This document shows, in pieces, positions 43,509 through 53,272 of a stretch of 64,000 nucleotides of DNA. The notes under the pieces were generated by a model that was not told the origin of the DNA, did not search any database, and was given only the letters and a program-made list of their open reading frames with translations. Numbering within the stretch: position 1 is the stretch's first letter; each line of letters starts with the position of its first letter. The translations under genes were made by a program, and so were the position numbers. Source of the DNA: Verrucomicrobiota bacterium (GTDB lineage: Bacteria; Verrucomicrobiota; Verrucomicrobiia; Opitutales; UBA953); contig JAURLX010000019.1 in NCBI GenBank assembly GCA_030830965.1, positions 124,001-188,000 of the forward strand, in the 5' to 3' direction.

Positions 43509-44741
43509 ATGAAGCTCCTTAATTCGCTCCTCGCGCTCCTTGTAGCCGTCGTCTCCGCCCGCGCCGCCGACGCGCCCGGACTCGTCAACGGCCATCCGGC
43601 CGACATCAAGACCCTGGCTATCGGCGACACCGCGCCTGAGTTCGAGCTGATCGGCACCGACGGCAAGATGCACAAGCTCGACCAGTACAAGGGCGGCGAA
43701 GCCCTCGTCGTGCTCTTCACCTCCAACCACTGCCCGACCTCCCACAGCATCGAGCGTCGCCTCCAGCGCTTCTGGGAGGCCTACCAGAAGAAGGGCGTCA
43801 AGCTCGTCGCCATCAACCCCAACCATCCGGACGGCCTCTCCAAGGACGAGCTCGGCTACGGTGAGTTCGGCGACTCCTACGAGGAGATGAAGCCCTACGC
43901 GCAGAAGAACAAGTGGACCTTCGACTACCTCTACGACGGCGACAAGCAGCTCACCGCCCGTGCCTACGGCTGCCTCGCCACGCCCCACGTCTTCATTTTC
44001 GACAAGAACCTGAAGCTCCGCTATCAGGGCCGCTTCGACGACTCCCGTTTCTACGACGACAGCACCGTCAAGTCGCCCGACGCCCAGAACGCCGTCGATG
44101 CCATCCTCGCCGGCAAGCCCGTGCCCGTCGAACTGACCCGCCCCATGGGCTGCTCGACCAAGTGGCGCGAGAAGAAGCCCCTGCACGACGCCAAGCACGC
44201 CGAGTGGGCCGCCATCCCCGTCAAGGCCGAGACCATCGACGCCAAAGGCCTCGCCGCCCTGCGCAAGAACCCCACCACCAAGTACCGCATGGTCAACGTC
44301 TGGGCCACCTGGTGCGCCCCCTGCGTCAAGGAGTTCCCTGACATCGTCGAGCTCACCCGCAAGTTCGGCATGCGCGACTTCGAACTGATCACCCTGAGCA
44401 TGGACGACCCCAAGGACCTGCCGAAAGTCGAGGTCTTCCTGGGCAAGAACGCCGCCGGTACCGCGTCCAAGATCCAGAACGGCCTGAAGAACGAGGGCCG
44501 CACCACCAACCACTACCTCTTCACCGGCAGCGCCGATGAACTCGCAGCATCCCTCGACAAGGACATGCCCGGTCCCATCCCGCACACCGTCGTCATCGCG
44601 CCCGGAGGCGAGATCGTCTACCGCCACACCGGCATCATCGACCGCGAGCAGGCTGCGAGCGCTATCCTCGACCGGATGAACCGCTTCTACTCGCCCGGAG
44701 CCGTCGCCGCTGCTCCGAAGAAGGCCGCCAAGAAGAAGTGA
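43509..44741 (+). CDS. Secreted two-domain redoxin (peroxiredoxin-like plus TlpA-like thioredoxin)
   Basis: A 410-residue exported protein. Signal peptide LLNSLLALLVAVVSARA; an AhpC/TSA-type redoxin domain (about 35-205; LAIGDTAPEFELIG, LFTSNHCPTSHSIER), and a second thioredoxin-like domain (about 240-385) with active site WATWCAPCVKEFP, a CxxC pair. The first domain has a single Cys followed by Pro, like cytochrome c maturation-linked redoxins. The pair may act as a periplasmic thiol reductant or peroxidase. Codon choice is strongly C/G-ending and uniform, suggesting high expression. The C-terminus APKKAAKKK is Lys-rich. A strong terminator follows 19 bases after the stop. Confidence 0.87.
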   Translation: MKLLNSLLALLVAVVSARAADAPGLVNGHPADIKTLAIGDTAPEFELIGTDGKMHKLDQYKGGEALVVLFTSNHCPTSHSIERRLQRFWEAYQKKGVKLVAINPNHPDGLSKDELGYGEFGDSYEEMKPYAQKNKWTFDYLYDGDKQLTARAYGCLATPHVFIFDKNLKLRYQGRFDDSRFYDDSTVKSPDAQNAVDAILAGKPVPVELTRPMGCSTKWREKKPLHDAKHAEWAAIPVKAETIDAKGLAALRKNPTTKYRMVNVWATWCAPCVKEFPDIVELTRKFGMRDFELITLSMDDPKDLPKVEVFLGKNAAGTASKIQNGLKNEGRTTNHYLFTGSADELAASLDKDMPGPIPHTVVIAPGGEIVYRHTGIIDREQAASAILDRMNRFYSPGAVAAAPKKAAKKK

Positions 44742-44760
44742 CCGGTCGCCCGTCCTGAAC

Positions 44761-44791
44761 AAAGGCCCCGGCGTGATGCCGGGGCCTTTTT
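44761..44791. terminator. Intrinsic terminator between convergent genes
   Basis: Stem AAAGGCCCCGGC / GCCGGGGCCTTT with loop GTGAT, followed by T-rich sequence on the plus strand (TTTTTC). It terminates the redoxin gene and, read in reverse, is followed by TTTGTTC after the minus-strand gene that ends at 44799, so it probably serves both. Confidence 0.85.
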
Positions 44792-44798
44792 CATGGGT

Positions 44799-45503
44799 TT
44801 ACTTCTTGGGTCCTGCCTTCATCCGGCCGCCCTTGAGGTCGAGCCACGTGCTCCTCCCGGGCATCCAGGAGGGCCCGAAGATCGCGTCGAAGCCGAAAGT
44901 GCCGACGCTTAGCTTCATCACGTCGGGTGCGAGGCCGAAGATGTCTTCCACCTTTTCCTCGCCGAGGGTGAAGGGCAGTTTCCATGCGTCGGTAGGATCG
45001 AGGTCGCCCATGATGGGGTGGAAGTCCTTGAACGTCCCGGTCCTGAAACCTTCGTCGCCAAACTTGGCGTCCATCACGTAGCCATACTGCGCGCCCGTGT
45101 CGAAGATCGCCCGCGCCGCGTGGCCGTTGAGCCGGGTATTCACGACGGGCATGCCCATCATGCCCGTGTCGATGGCGAACGAGCCTTCCGCGGGGGTTGC
45201 GACGCCCAGTTCCAAGGTTCCCTTGACCATGTCGAAGTGCATGGCCGACTTAGAGAGCAGGTCCAGGCCGACGAGCACGTCCACCTGCGCGCCGATGTTC
45301 GCGGACAGTTTGTCGAAGTTGAAGCCGAGGTAGCCGCCCTTGCGGACCTCATGGGATGAATCGCCCCAGCTCAGCCTGCCTGTCCGGCTGGCCGTGTAGG
45401 GCGCCCCCGTGTCGATGAGCGTCCGCCCCTCGGCGGTGTCGACGAACAGGTGCTTTCTGAGGATGTAGAGAGGGAGGGAGGAGGCCATAGATGTGAACTT
45501 CAC
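44799..45503 (-). CDS. Two-lobed aspartic-protease-like protein
   Basis: A 234-residue protein with two copies of an aspartic-protease-type motif: TLIDTGAPYTAS at about residues 28-39 and AIFDTGAQYGYV at about 131-142, each followed by hydrophobic-Gly strands (VDVLVGLDLLS; FGFDAIFGPSWM). Retropepsin-like bacterial proteins usually have one DTG per chain and dimerise; here two lobes occur in a single short chain, as in pepsins, although pepsins are much larger. No signal peptide is obvious. GTG 45503 or ATG 45488 could be the start. It ends KAGPKK. Protease activity is an inference from the motifs only. Confidence 0.65.
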   Translation of the reverse strand: MKFTSMASSLPLYILRKHLFVDTAEGRTLIDTGAPYTASRTGRLSWGDSSHEVRKGGYLGFNFDKLSANIGAQVDVLVGLDLLSKSAMHFDMVKGTLELGVATPAEGSFAIDTGMMGMPVVNTRLNGHAARAIFDTGAQYGYVMDAKFGDEGFRTGTFKDFHPIMGDLDPTDAWKLPFTLGEEKVEDIFGLAPDVMKLSVGTFGFDAIFGPSWMPGRSTWLDLKGGRMKAGPKK

Positions 45504-45514
45504 GCTGTAAGCAT

Positions 45515-45526
45515 ACAGTCAACTGT
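45515..45526. promoter_or_regulatory. Operator-like palindrome upstream of the aspartic-protease-like gene
   Basis: The 12-base sequence ACAGTCAACTGT is an imperfect palindrome with five-base arms (ACAGT/ACTGT), 12 bases upstream of the GTG at 45503. On the minus strand it overlaps tandem TTGACA and TTGACT boxes that could be minus-35 elements. A repressor site is plausible but only by appearance. Confidence 0.25.
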
Positions 45527-45549
45527 CAACGCCATTCTTATCACAAACA

Positions 45550-45575
45550 AAAAGCCCCGGATTCCCGGGGCTTTT
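45550..45575 (-). terminator. Intrinsic terminator of the sugar operon
   Basis: Hairpin AAAGCCCCGG / CCGGGGCTTT with a five-base loop, 20 bases beyond the stop of the Gfo/Idh/MocA gene. On the minus strand it is followed by TTTTTGTTTG, a good U-tract. Confidence 0.85.
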
Positions 45576-45594
45576 GACCATTCTGCCAAGCTGT

Positions 45595-46758
<1,164 letters not shown>

Positions 46759-46791
46759 GTTCGTACGAGGTTCTTGGTTCGGAGATGCGGT

Positions 46792-47796
46792 TCAGAGCGC
46801 CTTCTTCACCTTCACCATCGCGGAGAGGATGGTGTTCCAGGTCTTCGGGTTCTCGAGGGTGGCGTTGGGGAACATGCAGCCGTCCCAGCAAAGATGCCGG
46901 ATGCCGCGGTCGGCGGCGCCTTCGAGCCAGACCTTGGAGCAGGCGGCGATGTCGAGCTTGCCGTTGGGGTCGTCGGCCTGGCAGTGGCGGCCCGTCTTCT
47001 CGTGGGAGCCCGTGCCGTGCACGGTGCCGTCGTTCTGGGCCACGTGGAAGTCGATCGTCCAGGGGCGCAGCTTGCCGACCATCTCGCGGTAGGCGGGCCA
47101 GAACTGCTCCTGCGTATAGCCTTCCTTCAGCAGGGCGGCCTCGGGCTCGTTGTAGCCCATCAGGTAGAGGTAGGTGTGGGCGAGGTCGGCCTGGAAGCCG
47201 AACGTCTTGGGCATCCCGACGCCTTCGAGGGTGTCGAGCATGGCCTTCCAGGAGTGCATGCCGGCCCAGCAGATCTCGCCTTCGGCGGCGAGGCGCTCGC
47301 CGTGATCGGCGGCGATCTTCGCGGCCTTCTTGAACGTGTCGACGATGCGGGCCGTGTTGGCCTTGGGGTTCTCGCGCCACTTCTGCACGCCGAATTCGGC
47401 CGAGTCCACGCGGATGATGCCGTACTTGCGCACGCCGTGCCCGTTGAGGAGCTTGGCGATGCGGCAGGCCTTCTCGATGGCCAGGAGGAACTTCTGCTGC
47501 TGCTCGTCGGAGCCCATGGCGGAGTCGCCGACCGTGCCGCCCCAGACGGGGGCCACGAGGGAGCCCACGTTGAGGCCCTTGGACGCGATGAGGTCGGCCA
47601 TCTTCTTCAGGCCATCCTCGGAGATGTCGGGGTCGGTGTGGGGGTGGAACAGGAAGAGGTCCACGCCGTCGAACTTCTGGCCGTCGACGGAGGCGGCAAC
47701 GGTCATGTCGAGCATGCGCTCGAGGGCGATCGGGGGGTGGTCGGTGTCGGGCTCCTTGCCTACGAGGCCGGGCCACATCGCGTTGTGCAGTTTCAT
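46792..47796 (-). CDS. Sugar phosphate isomerase/epimerase (TIM barrel, AP-endonuclease-2-like)
   Basis: A 334-residue xylose-isomerase-like TIM-barrel protein. Features are [55 protein letters not shown] (metal-binding Glu), [15 protein letters not shown] (Asp/His ligands) and [12 protein letters not shown] (His). Such enzymes isomerise or epimerise keto-sugars or cleave 3-keto-glycosides next to Gfo/Idh/MocA enzymes; recent work links many pairs to 3-keto-glucoside metabolism. Cytoplasmic by absence of a signal. It is 37 bases after the cupin gene stop and 33 bases before the dehydrogenase. Confidence 0.88.
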   Translation of the reverse strand: MKLHNAMWPGLVGKEPDTDHPPIALERMLDMTVAASVDGQKFDGVDLFLFHPHTDPDISEDGLKKMADLIASKGLNVGSLVAPVWGGTVGDSAMGSDEQQQKFLLAIEKACRIAKLLNGHGVRKYGIIRVDSAEFGVQKWRENPKANTARIVDTFKKAAKIAADHGERLAAEGEICWAGMHSWKAMLDTLEGVGMPKTFGFQADLAHTYLYLMGYNEPEAALLKEGYTQEQFWPAYREMVGKLRPWTIDFHVAQNDGTVHGTGSHEKTGRHCQADDPNGKLDIAACSKVWLEGAADRGIRHLCWDGCMFPNATLENPKTWNTILSAMVKVKKAL

Positions 47797-47833
47797 GGTG
47801 CGGGGTGCGGGGGTTGAGAGGGGCAGGGCGCGC

Positions 47834-49105
47834 TCACTTCTTGCGCGCCTTCTTGTGGGCTCCGACCGCGGGGGCGTCGGGGTTCACTTCCGGTCCGAAG
47901 TAGCGGAGGCAGACGAGCGGCTCGGTCGTCGAGGTATTGCGGAACGTCACGCCGGCCTTGGCGCCGTCCTCGGTGCAGAAGTACTCGTCCTCGGTGAGCT
48001 CGTTGAAGCGGATCAGCTTGGGGCTGTTGAGCACCTCGCCGTTGATGGTGCCGGAGCCCTGGACGCAGATCAGGCCGTAGGCGCCCTTGTCCTTGATCGT
48101 GCACTCGGCGCCGGGCTCGAGCGTGAGCTCCTTGGCAGTGAAGTACTGGAACTTGTCGATCTTGCCGTAGACGATCCACTTGTCGACCCAGCCCTTGCCC
48201 TTGGCGGCCGCGACGGGTTCGAGGTAGTGGTTGTCCTTGAAGTTCGGGTCGACGTTCTTCTCCCAGTGCAGCTGGTCGACGATGAAGTCCACGTCCTTGT
48301 GCTTCGACTTGGGCATGTCCTTCACGAGGAGCGACCACGGCACCTCGCGTCCTTCGACGAGGTTCTGGTACATGCCGAAGACGTCGGAGCCCCACTGGGG
48401 CTCGTAGGTGCAGAGCGAGCCAGGGGCGTGCAGCACGCAGGGGTCGATCAGCCAGCCCGTGCCGGGCTCGAGCTTGTAGGCCTTGGAGAGGGCCAGGATC
48501 TTGTTGTCGCCCTTGTGCCAGTTGGCGATGCACTCGCGGACCTGGGCCTTGGTGGTGCCGGGCTCGAAGCCCATGAAGGTGTAGGGGAAGTTATTGCCCA
48601 CGTTGTTGTGCTGGGGCGGGAAGTAGTAGGACTCCGGCTTGCCTTCCTGGCCCACGAGCTTCGCCTGCTTGGCATCCTGGTGCATGTGGTGCGGGATGGG
48701 GCCCATGTTGTCGAAGAACTTGGAGTAGACGGGCCACTTCTTGTACTTCTTCCAGATCTTGGAGCCGATGAGCGCGGCGCCGCACTCCTTGACGGCCTGC
48801 TTCAGGGTGAAGCGGACACCGCCGATGACGACGTAGCTCAGCCCTTCGTCCGGCGTGCGGTTCTCGTTGGCGGCCTCGGTCGTGGAGGCGAACCAGCGTT
48901 CGTCGATCCCGCCGCGGCTCAGGCCGAAGGCGTAAAGGTCATCCGGATGCAGCTTGAGGCGCTTGCCGGGCTGCAGGAAGGACCGCGGCACCCAGCAGGG
49001 TGCGAGGCGGAGCAGGCCGCCCGTGCGGGCGAGCTCCTTGGCGACCAGCTTGGACACGCCGGTCTTCTTGGTGTTGAGGTCCTGGACGATCTTGGGGGAG
49101 GGCAT
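47834..49105 (-). CDS. Cupin-domain protein (mannose-6-phosphate-isomerase-like)
   Basis: A 423-residue double-cupin-type protein. Metal-site-like segments are [13 protein letters not shown] (HxH) with [18 protein letters not shown], and [14 protein letters not shown]; the C-terminal cupin has [31 protein letters not shown]. This resembles phosphomannose isomerase-type (class I mannose-6-phosphate isomerase-like) proteins found beside sugar isomerases in PVC genomes. An isomerase role on a sugar is likely but unproven. It is the first gene of the three-gene sugar operon. The C-terminus ends HKKARKK. Confidence 0.75.
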   Translation of the reverse strand: MPSPKIVQDLNTKKTGVSKLVAKELARTGGLLRLAPCWVPRSFLQPGKRLKLHPDDLYAFGLSRGGIDERWFASTTEAANENRTPDEGLSYVVIGGVRFTLKQAVKECGAALIGSKIWKKYKKWPVYSKFFDNMGPIPHHMHQDAKQAKLVGQEGKPESYYFPPQHNNVGNNFPYTFMGFEPGTTKAQVRECIANWHKGDNKILALSKAYKLEPGTGWLIDPCVLHAPGSLCTYEPQWGSDVFGMYQNLVEGREVPWSLLVKDMPKSKHKDVDFIVDQLHWEKNVDPNFKDNHYLEPVAAAKGKGWVDKWIVYGKIDKFQYFTAKELTLEPGAECTIKDKGAYGLICVQGSGTINGEVLNSPKLIRFNELTEDEYFCTEDGAKAGVTFRNTSTTEPLVCLRYFGPEVNPDAPAVGAHKKARKK

Positions 49106-49203
49106 GGAGGGAAGAGGGTCATGGGCTCGCGAGACGCGGGCCGCAAAGCGGGGGACGTGAGGATTAGGGGGCGGTCCGCTCTCCTACAAGATTGGATTGC
49201 CGC

Positions 49204-50307
49204 TCAGCTCTTCAAAAACTTCCAATTAACCGAGGCCCGGATGGACCCGCCGGAGCATCCGTGAATCACGACTGCGTCGGGCCCAGCTTGTTCAATCGCC
49301 GTCACGCGGCCAAACCCGGGGGGTAGGGGGGCGACGCCTTGGATGATGGGCAGCCTGACGGTATCGGCGGCCCGGAACTCGCGGGCGGTCTTGATGCCGA
49401 TGCCGGCCAACAGGTTCTTGCGGGCGTCCGAGACGCCGTCGCAGAAATAAGAACAGACTTCCTCGACACCGAGTCTTCCGAGATGCCGGCGTTCCCAGGG
49501 GTGGCCCGGCCGGCCGCCGTTGGAGATCCAGAAGAGGGTGGAGGGGAAGTCGGCGACGTTCTTGAGGGCGAACCAGACGTAGCCGGGGAAGGCGACGGCC
49601 GACCAGCCGAAGGGACGTTCCGCGGTCTCCGGCTCCGAGGCCATCATGACAAGGTCGTCGTGGCCGGCGCGGGCGGGGTAGCGCGAAAGGTCAGCCACGC
49701 CGCCTTCCTTGGTCGGCACTGCGGCCAGATCGGTGAAGGCGCCGCCGGGCTTAAGCGCGCCGCTCTCGCCGTTAGCGGGGTTGGAAAACTCGGAGTGGTA
49801 GACGGAGCCCCATCGGAAGGGCCCGACGGAGACGCGCCCCTCGCCCGGAGGGACCGCGGAGAGGTCGAGGATCGGGTGGGTGCCGTAGTTCCAGCCTCCC
49901 TCGAGGCCGCTGATGAGGTGCTCGACATACAAGACATGATGCCCTGGCTCGACCTTGATCGTCTTGACGACCGTCGCGCCCGTGTCGGATCCCTTTTGTT
50001 CGAGACAGAGATGGCGTTCGCCCGAGGATTTTAGCGACCAGACGGCGTTCGCGACGTCACCATGAGGAGGGCCGGCTTCCTGGCCCCCGAATGGCAGGCA
50101 GAGGAAATCACCTCTTAGATGGACGAGCAGCGGTGGAAGTTCAGGGTCGGCCTCCGAGGGCAACCAGGGCGAAAGGGAGTAGGGTGAGACTTCGGCTCCG
50201 GGGAGATGGAAGGTGACGGGCGCGAGATGTCCTCCGTGCGCCGTCACGGCGAGGTCGAGTTCAGGGGTGCTCAGGACGTGGCTGGGGGAGCCGTGGATTG
50301 TCTGCAT
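49204..50307 (-). CDS. Aldose-epimerase-like (galactose mutarotase fold) protein
   Basis: A 367-residue protein with beta-sandwich pattern and a few features of the galactose-mutarotase superfamily: LAVTAHGGHLAPVTF at the start, LRGDFLCLPFGG, and WNYGTHPILDLS with the candidate catalytic His. No close named family comes to mind. Mutarotases convert alpha and beta anomers; in the neighbourhood of a sugar operon this fits, but the catalytic residues cannot be confirmed by eye. It is upstream of the cupin gene by about 98 bases and divergent from the glutaredoxin gene. Confidence 0.65.
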   Translation of the reverse strand: MQTIHGSPSHVLSTPELDLAVTAHGGHLAPVTFHLPGAEVSPYSLSPWLPSEADPELPPLLVHLRGDFLCLPFGGQEAGPPHGDVANAVWSLKSSGERHLCLEQKGSDTGATVVKTIKVEPGHHVLYVEHLISGLEGGWNYGTHPILDLSAVPPGEGRVSVGPFRWGSVYHSEFSNPANGESGALKPGGAFTDLAAVPTKEGGVADLSRYPARAGHDDLVMMASEPETAERPFGWSAVAFPGYVWFALKNVADFPSTLFWISNGGRPGHPWERRHLGRLGVEEVCSYFCDGVSDARKNLLAGIGIKTAREFRAADTVRLPIIQGVAPLPPGFGRVTAIEQAGPDAVVIHGCSGGSIRASVNWKFLKS

Positions 50308-50394
50308 GGGGCGGTTTTCTTGGTGCGGGATGTCCGGCGCAAGTCAACGGAGACAGAAACTTGCCCCGGGCGGATTTTCCAGCAGTCTCATGGC

Positions 50395-50667
50395 ATGGCC
50401 GACAGACCGGTGTTCTACCATAAGCCAGGATGTCCCTGGTGCGAGGAGGCGCTCCTATTCTTCTCTCAGCAGGGCGTTGAGCTAGATGTGCGGGACGTGC
50501 TGGCGGACATGCATCAGATGCGTCAGCTCGTGGCGCTCACCGGACAGAGCAAATGCCCGTCCTTTCACTACAAGGAACTGGTCGTCGTCGACTTCTCCAT
50601 CGACGAGTTCATCGCCAGGGCCGGCAGGCATCCGGCGCTCTGTCGCGAGTTCGGCCTCAAGATCTAG
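50395..50667 (+). CDS. Glutaredoxin
   Basis: A 90-residue dithiol glutaredoxin. The active site is YHKPGCPWCEEALLF (CPWC) near the N-terminus, followed by a CPSF segment that takes the place of the usual cis-Pro TVP, and a C-terminal helix (EFIARAGRHPAL). It reduces disulfides with glutathione or a low-molecular-weight thiol. I chose ATG 50395 because the upstream frame is antisense to the divergent gene. It is 41 bases upstream of the sulfatase on the same strand. Confidence 0.87.
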   Translation: MADRPVFYHKPGCPWCEEALLFFSQQGVELDVRDVLADMHQMRQLVALTGQSKCPSFHYKELVVVDFSIDEFIARAGRHPALCREFGLKI

Positions 50668-50687
50668 GATAAGTTCATCGCGGCTTG

Positions 50688-50709
50688 CATAATAGGGGAA
50701 TCCCCCTAT
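50688..50709 (+). promoter_or_regulatory. Possible minus-10 box and start-overlapping hairpin
   Basis: CATAAT at 50688-50693 is a 5/6 match to a minus-10 box. The inverted repeat ATAGGGG (50692-50698) and CCCCTAT (50703-50709) can fold over the sulfatase ATG at 50708. If the box is real the mRNA would have a very short 5-prime leader, and the hairpin could not form fully in RNA. No convincing minus-35 is seen. Confidence 0.25.
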
Positions 50710-52123
50710 GAAGGCTTGCATGAGGACGTGGGTTTTGCTGCTGCTCGCCCTTCTTCCCCTCGCCGGAGGGGCGGCGAAGGCATCTGTTCCGAACGTCGTC
50801 ATCATCAATGCGGATGACATGGGCTGGGGTGACCTGGGGTGCTATGGCAACCGGGTCAATCCGACTCCGAATCTCGATCGACTGGCGTCACAGGGGATGC
50901 GCTTCACCAGTTTCTACGCCGCTCAGGCCGTGTGCACCTCCTCCAGAGTCGGCCTCATGACCGGTTGCTACCCCAATCGTCTGGGACTCGGCGGCATAGC
51001 CCTCGGGCCTTCTTCCAAGCTCGGTCTGGCCGAGAGCGAGCAGACGATGGGCACTATTTTCCGTCAGGCCGGCTACCGTACGTGCGCCGTCGGGAAGTGG
51101 CACCTCGGGGACGCCCCGCAGTTCCTTCCTCCGGCCCATGGTTTTGACGAATCCATGGTCATTCCGTATTCGAATGACATGTGGCCCAAGGGATATTTCC
51201 CGGGCGACGAAAGCCGCAAGATGAAGTACCCCCCGCTTCCCCGGTACACCGACGGATACCGGATGGGGCTCGTGGACGATTGGGCAGACATGGACGAGCT
51301 GACGAGCGTGCAGGGTTTCCGCGGCATGAAGTTCATCCGTGACCTCGCCCGTCGCTCCAAGCCTTTCTTCCTCTATCTGGCGACCTCCATGCCGCACACG
51401 CCTCTCGGTGCGTCCAAGGACTTCAAAGGCAAGGGGCCCACTCCCTACGCCGAGACGCTCGCCGACCTGGATCGCATGGTGGGCGCGATCATGCGGGTGC
51501 TCGATGACATGAAGGTGGCCGAGAACACCATCCTGATCTTCACCAGCGACAACGGCCCCTGGCTCAACTTCGGCAAGCATGCCGGTTCCGCCGGGCATTT
51601 CCGCGAGGGCAAGGGGACCACCTTCGAGGGCGGGGTCCGGGTGCCTCTGATCGTGCGCTGGCCGGGCAAAGTCGAGGCGGGTTCGGTTTCGGGCGCGCTT
51701 TCGTCCAACATCGACCTTCTCCCGACGGTCATCGAAGCCTGCGGTCTCTCCTCTCCCGCGCTGCCCATCGACGGACTTTCCTTCCTGCCCGTGTTGAAGG
51801 GTGAGCGCGCCAAGGTGCGCGAGGACTTCGCCTACTACTACGGGGACAAGCTCGAGGCCGTCCGTGTCGGAAGGTGGAAGCTCCACCTGCCCCACAAGCA
51901 TCGGAGCTACGAGGACATGGTCTTCCCCAAGCAGGACGGCGCTCCCGCCGAGACGAAGACGAAGTCCATCGACCTCTCCTTGTACGACCTGGTCGCCGAC
52001 CCCGGTGAGCGTGTCGATGTCAAGGACCGCAACCCCGAGGTGGTCAACGAACTCAAGGCATTCGCCGAGAAGGAGCGCAAGCGGATGGACGCGGCCAAGC
52101 GACCCGTCGGTCGCGCCAACTAA
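50708..52123 (+). CDS. Secreted sulfatase with variant active-site motif CTSSR
   Basis: A 471-residue type I sulfatase. Signal peptide WVLLLLALLPLAGGAA; first metal site NADDMGWGDLGCYG; active-site region AVCTSSRVGLMTGCYPNRLGLGG; VGKWHLGDAP; IPYSNDM; second metal site FTSDNGPWLNFGKHAGSAG. The formylglycine site is C-T-S-S-R, with Ser in place of the Pro/Ala that most maturases accept; relatives with Ala or Ser here occur among PVC sulfatases. A seven-base inverted repeat (ATAGGGG/CCCCTAT, 50692-50709) overlaps the start codon. The stop abuts that of the convergent hupE-like gene (TAATCA). Confidence 0.92.
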   Translation: MKACMRTWVLLLLALLPLAGGAAKASVPNVVIINADDMGWGDLGCYGNRVNPTPNLDRLASQGMRFTSFYAAQAVCTSSRVGLMTGCYPNRLGLGGIALGPSSKLGLAESEQTMGTIFRQAGYRTCAVGKWHLGDAPQFLPPAHGFDESMVIPYSNDMWPKGYFPGDESRKMKYPPLPRYTDGYRMGLVDDWADMDELTSVQGFRGMKFIRDLARRSKPFFLYLATSMPHTPLGASKDFKGKGPTPYAETLADLDRMVGAIMRVLDDMKVAENTILIFTSDNGPWLNFGKHAGSAGHFREGKGTTFEGGVRVPLIVRWPGKVEAGSVSGALSSNIDLLPTVIEACGLSSPALPIDGLSFLPVLKGERAKVREDFAYYYGDKLEAVRVGRWKLHLPHKHRSYEDMVFPKQDGAPAETKTKSIDLSLYDLVADPGERVDVKDRNPEVVNELKAFAEKERKRMDAAKRPVGRAN

Positions 52124-53272
52124 TCAGATCGCCGGGCCCAGGAGGGCCGCGACGAAGAGGATGACGCCCGCGGCCGCCACGAGCGCGGACAGCGGTCTCT
52201 TGAAGTCGACATCCGGCCGTCGTGCCGCCGCCAGACCCAACAGCAGGGATGCGGTCAAGATCACCACCACATGCGCGCTCTCGACGCCCAAGTTGAATCC
52301 GACGAGTAGACCGGCGATGTCGGAGCTGTCCCAACCTGTCAGGCGCTCGGACGCCGCGGCGGCGAAGCCGAGTCCGTGCACGAGGCCGAAGGCGAGCGGC
52401 ACGACCCAGCGGGCCTTGACCACGGCGCCGCGCCAGGCCTCGTAGCCGGCCCAGGCGATCGTCAGGGCGATCACGGGCTCGATCCAAGGGCCGGTCGGAG
52501 GCAGGGTCCCTGTCGCGACGAGCGAGAGGGTGACCGCATGCCCAAGGGTGAAGATGAGCGAGCGGAGCAACGCGATCCTGAGCGTTTCGGCGCAGAGGAG
52601 CATCGCGAGCATGAAGAGGCAGTGATCCCACCCCATGGGCGCGACATGCAGGAAGCCGGACCCGAAGAAGCGGAGGACTCCGCCTCCCGGCAGTTCCACG
52701 TCGAAGACGCCGGCTTCGCCCGGAACCACCGCCGTCACCACCTGATATTCCATACCCATCCGGAAGTTCGTGAACACGGTGCCCAGTTCGGCGGGGAAGG
52801 TCATCTCGACCCGGCGTGTGCCGGCCGGAATCTTCGCGGCCAGCCTGGCGTTTAGCAGCACCGGATACCGATCCACCTCGCCTTGTCTGGCGGACTGGGC
52901 TCGGATCGCCTCCGCCTCGGGGAACTGACGCAGCTCGACGTCGACCCGCTCGCCATCGGCGGTCACTTTCAGCGATTTAGCGAATTTATCCCGAGCCGGG
53001 GATATCGCATCTTCCAGAGCCCTTGGCGCGGTCATGAGGGCGTCCAGTTCCGCGACGGGGGCCTCCTGCGGCAGCTTGCCGGTGAGGAAGGAGGGCACGT
53101 CGAACTTCACGGTCAGGGTCAGTTTTCCCGAATCATCGACGACGGCGATGCAGTTGGCCTCCTTCCACTGGGGGTGGGCGCCGGCCGGCGCGACGAGCAG
53201 GGCGGCAAGGAGTAAGGCGCCCGGGATGGCGGCCCACATCTTCACGGACGACGCCTGAAGCCAGTGACTCAT
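52124..53272 (-). CDS. HupE/UreJ family membrane protein
   Basis: A 382-residue exported protein with signal peptide (AAIPGALLLAALLVAPAGA), a periplasmic beta domain of about 160 residues, and a C-terminal membrane domain of about six TM segments with the HupE/UreJ motifs GFLHVAPMGWDHCLFMLA, FTLGHAVTLSLV, FGLVHGLGFA and FNLGVESAHV. His-rich TM motifs suggest nickel or other metal transport, though many family members are uncharacterised. Its ATG overlaps the truA stop as ATGA. An internal ATG at 53239 would also leave a usable signal. Its stop touches the stop of the convergent sulfatase gene. Confidence 0.85.
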   Translation of the reverse strand: MSHWLQASSVKMWAAIPGALLLAALLVAPAGAHPQWKEANCIAVVDDSGKLTLTVKFDVPSFLTGKLPQEAPVAELDALMTAPRALEDAISPARDKFAKSLKVTADGERVDVELRQFPEAEAIRAQSARQGEVDRYPVLLNARLAAKIPAGTRRVEMTFPAELGTVFTNFRMGMEYQVVTAVVPGEAGVFDVELPGGGVLRFFGSGFLHVAPMGWDHCLFMLAMLLCAETLRIALLRSLIFTLGHAVTLSLVATGTLPPTGPWIEPVIALTIAWAGYEAWRGAVVKARWVVPLAFGLVHGLGFAAAASERLTGWDSSDIAGLLVGFNLGVESAHVVVILTASLLLGLAAARRPDVDFKRPLSALVAAAGVILFVAALLGPAI

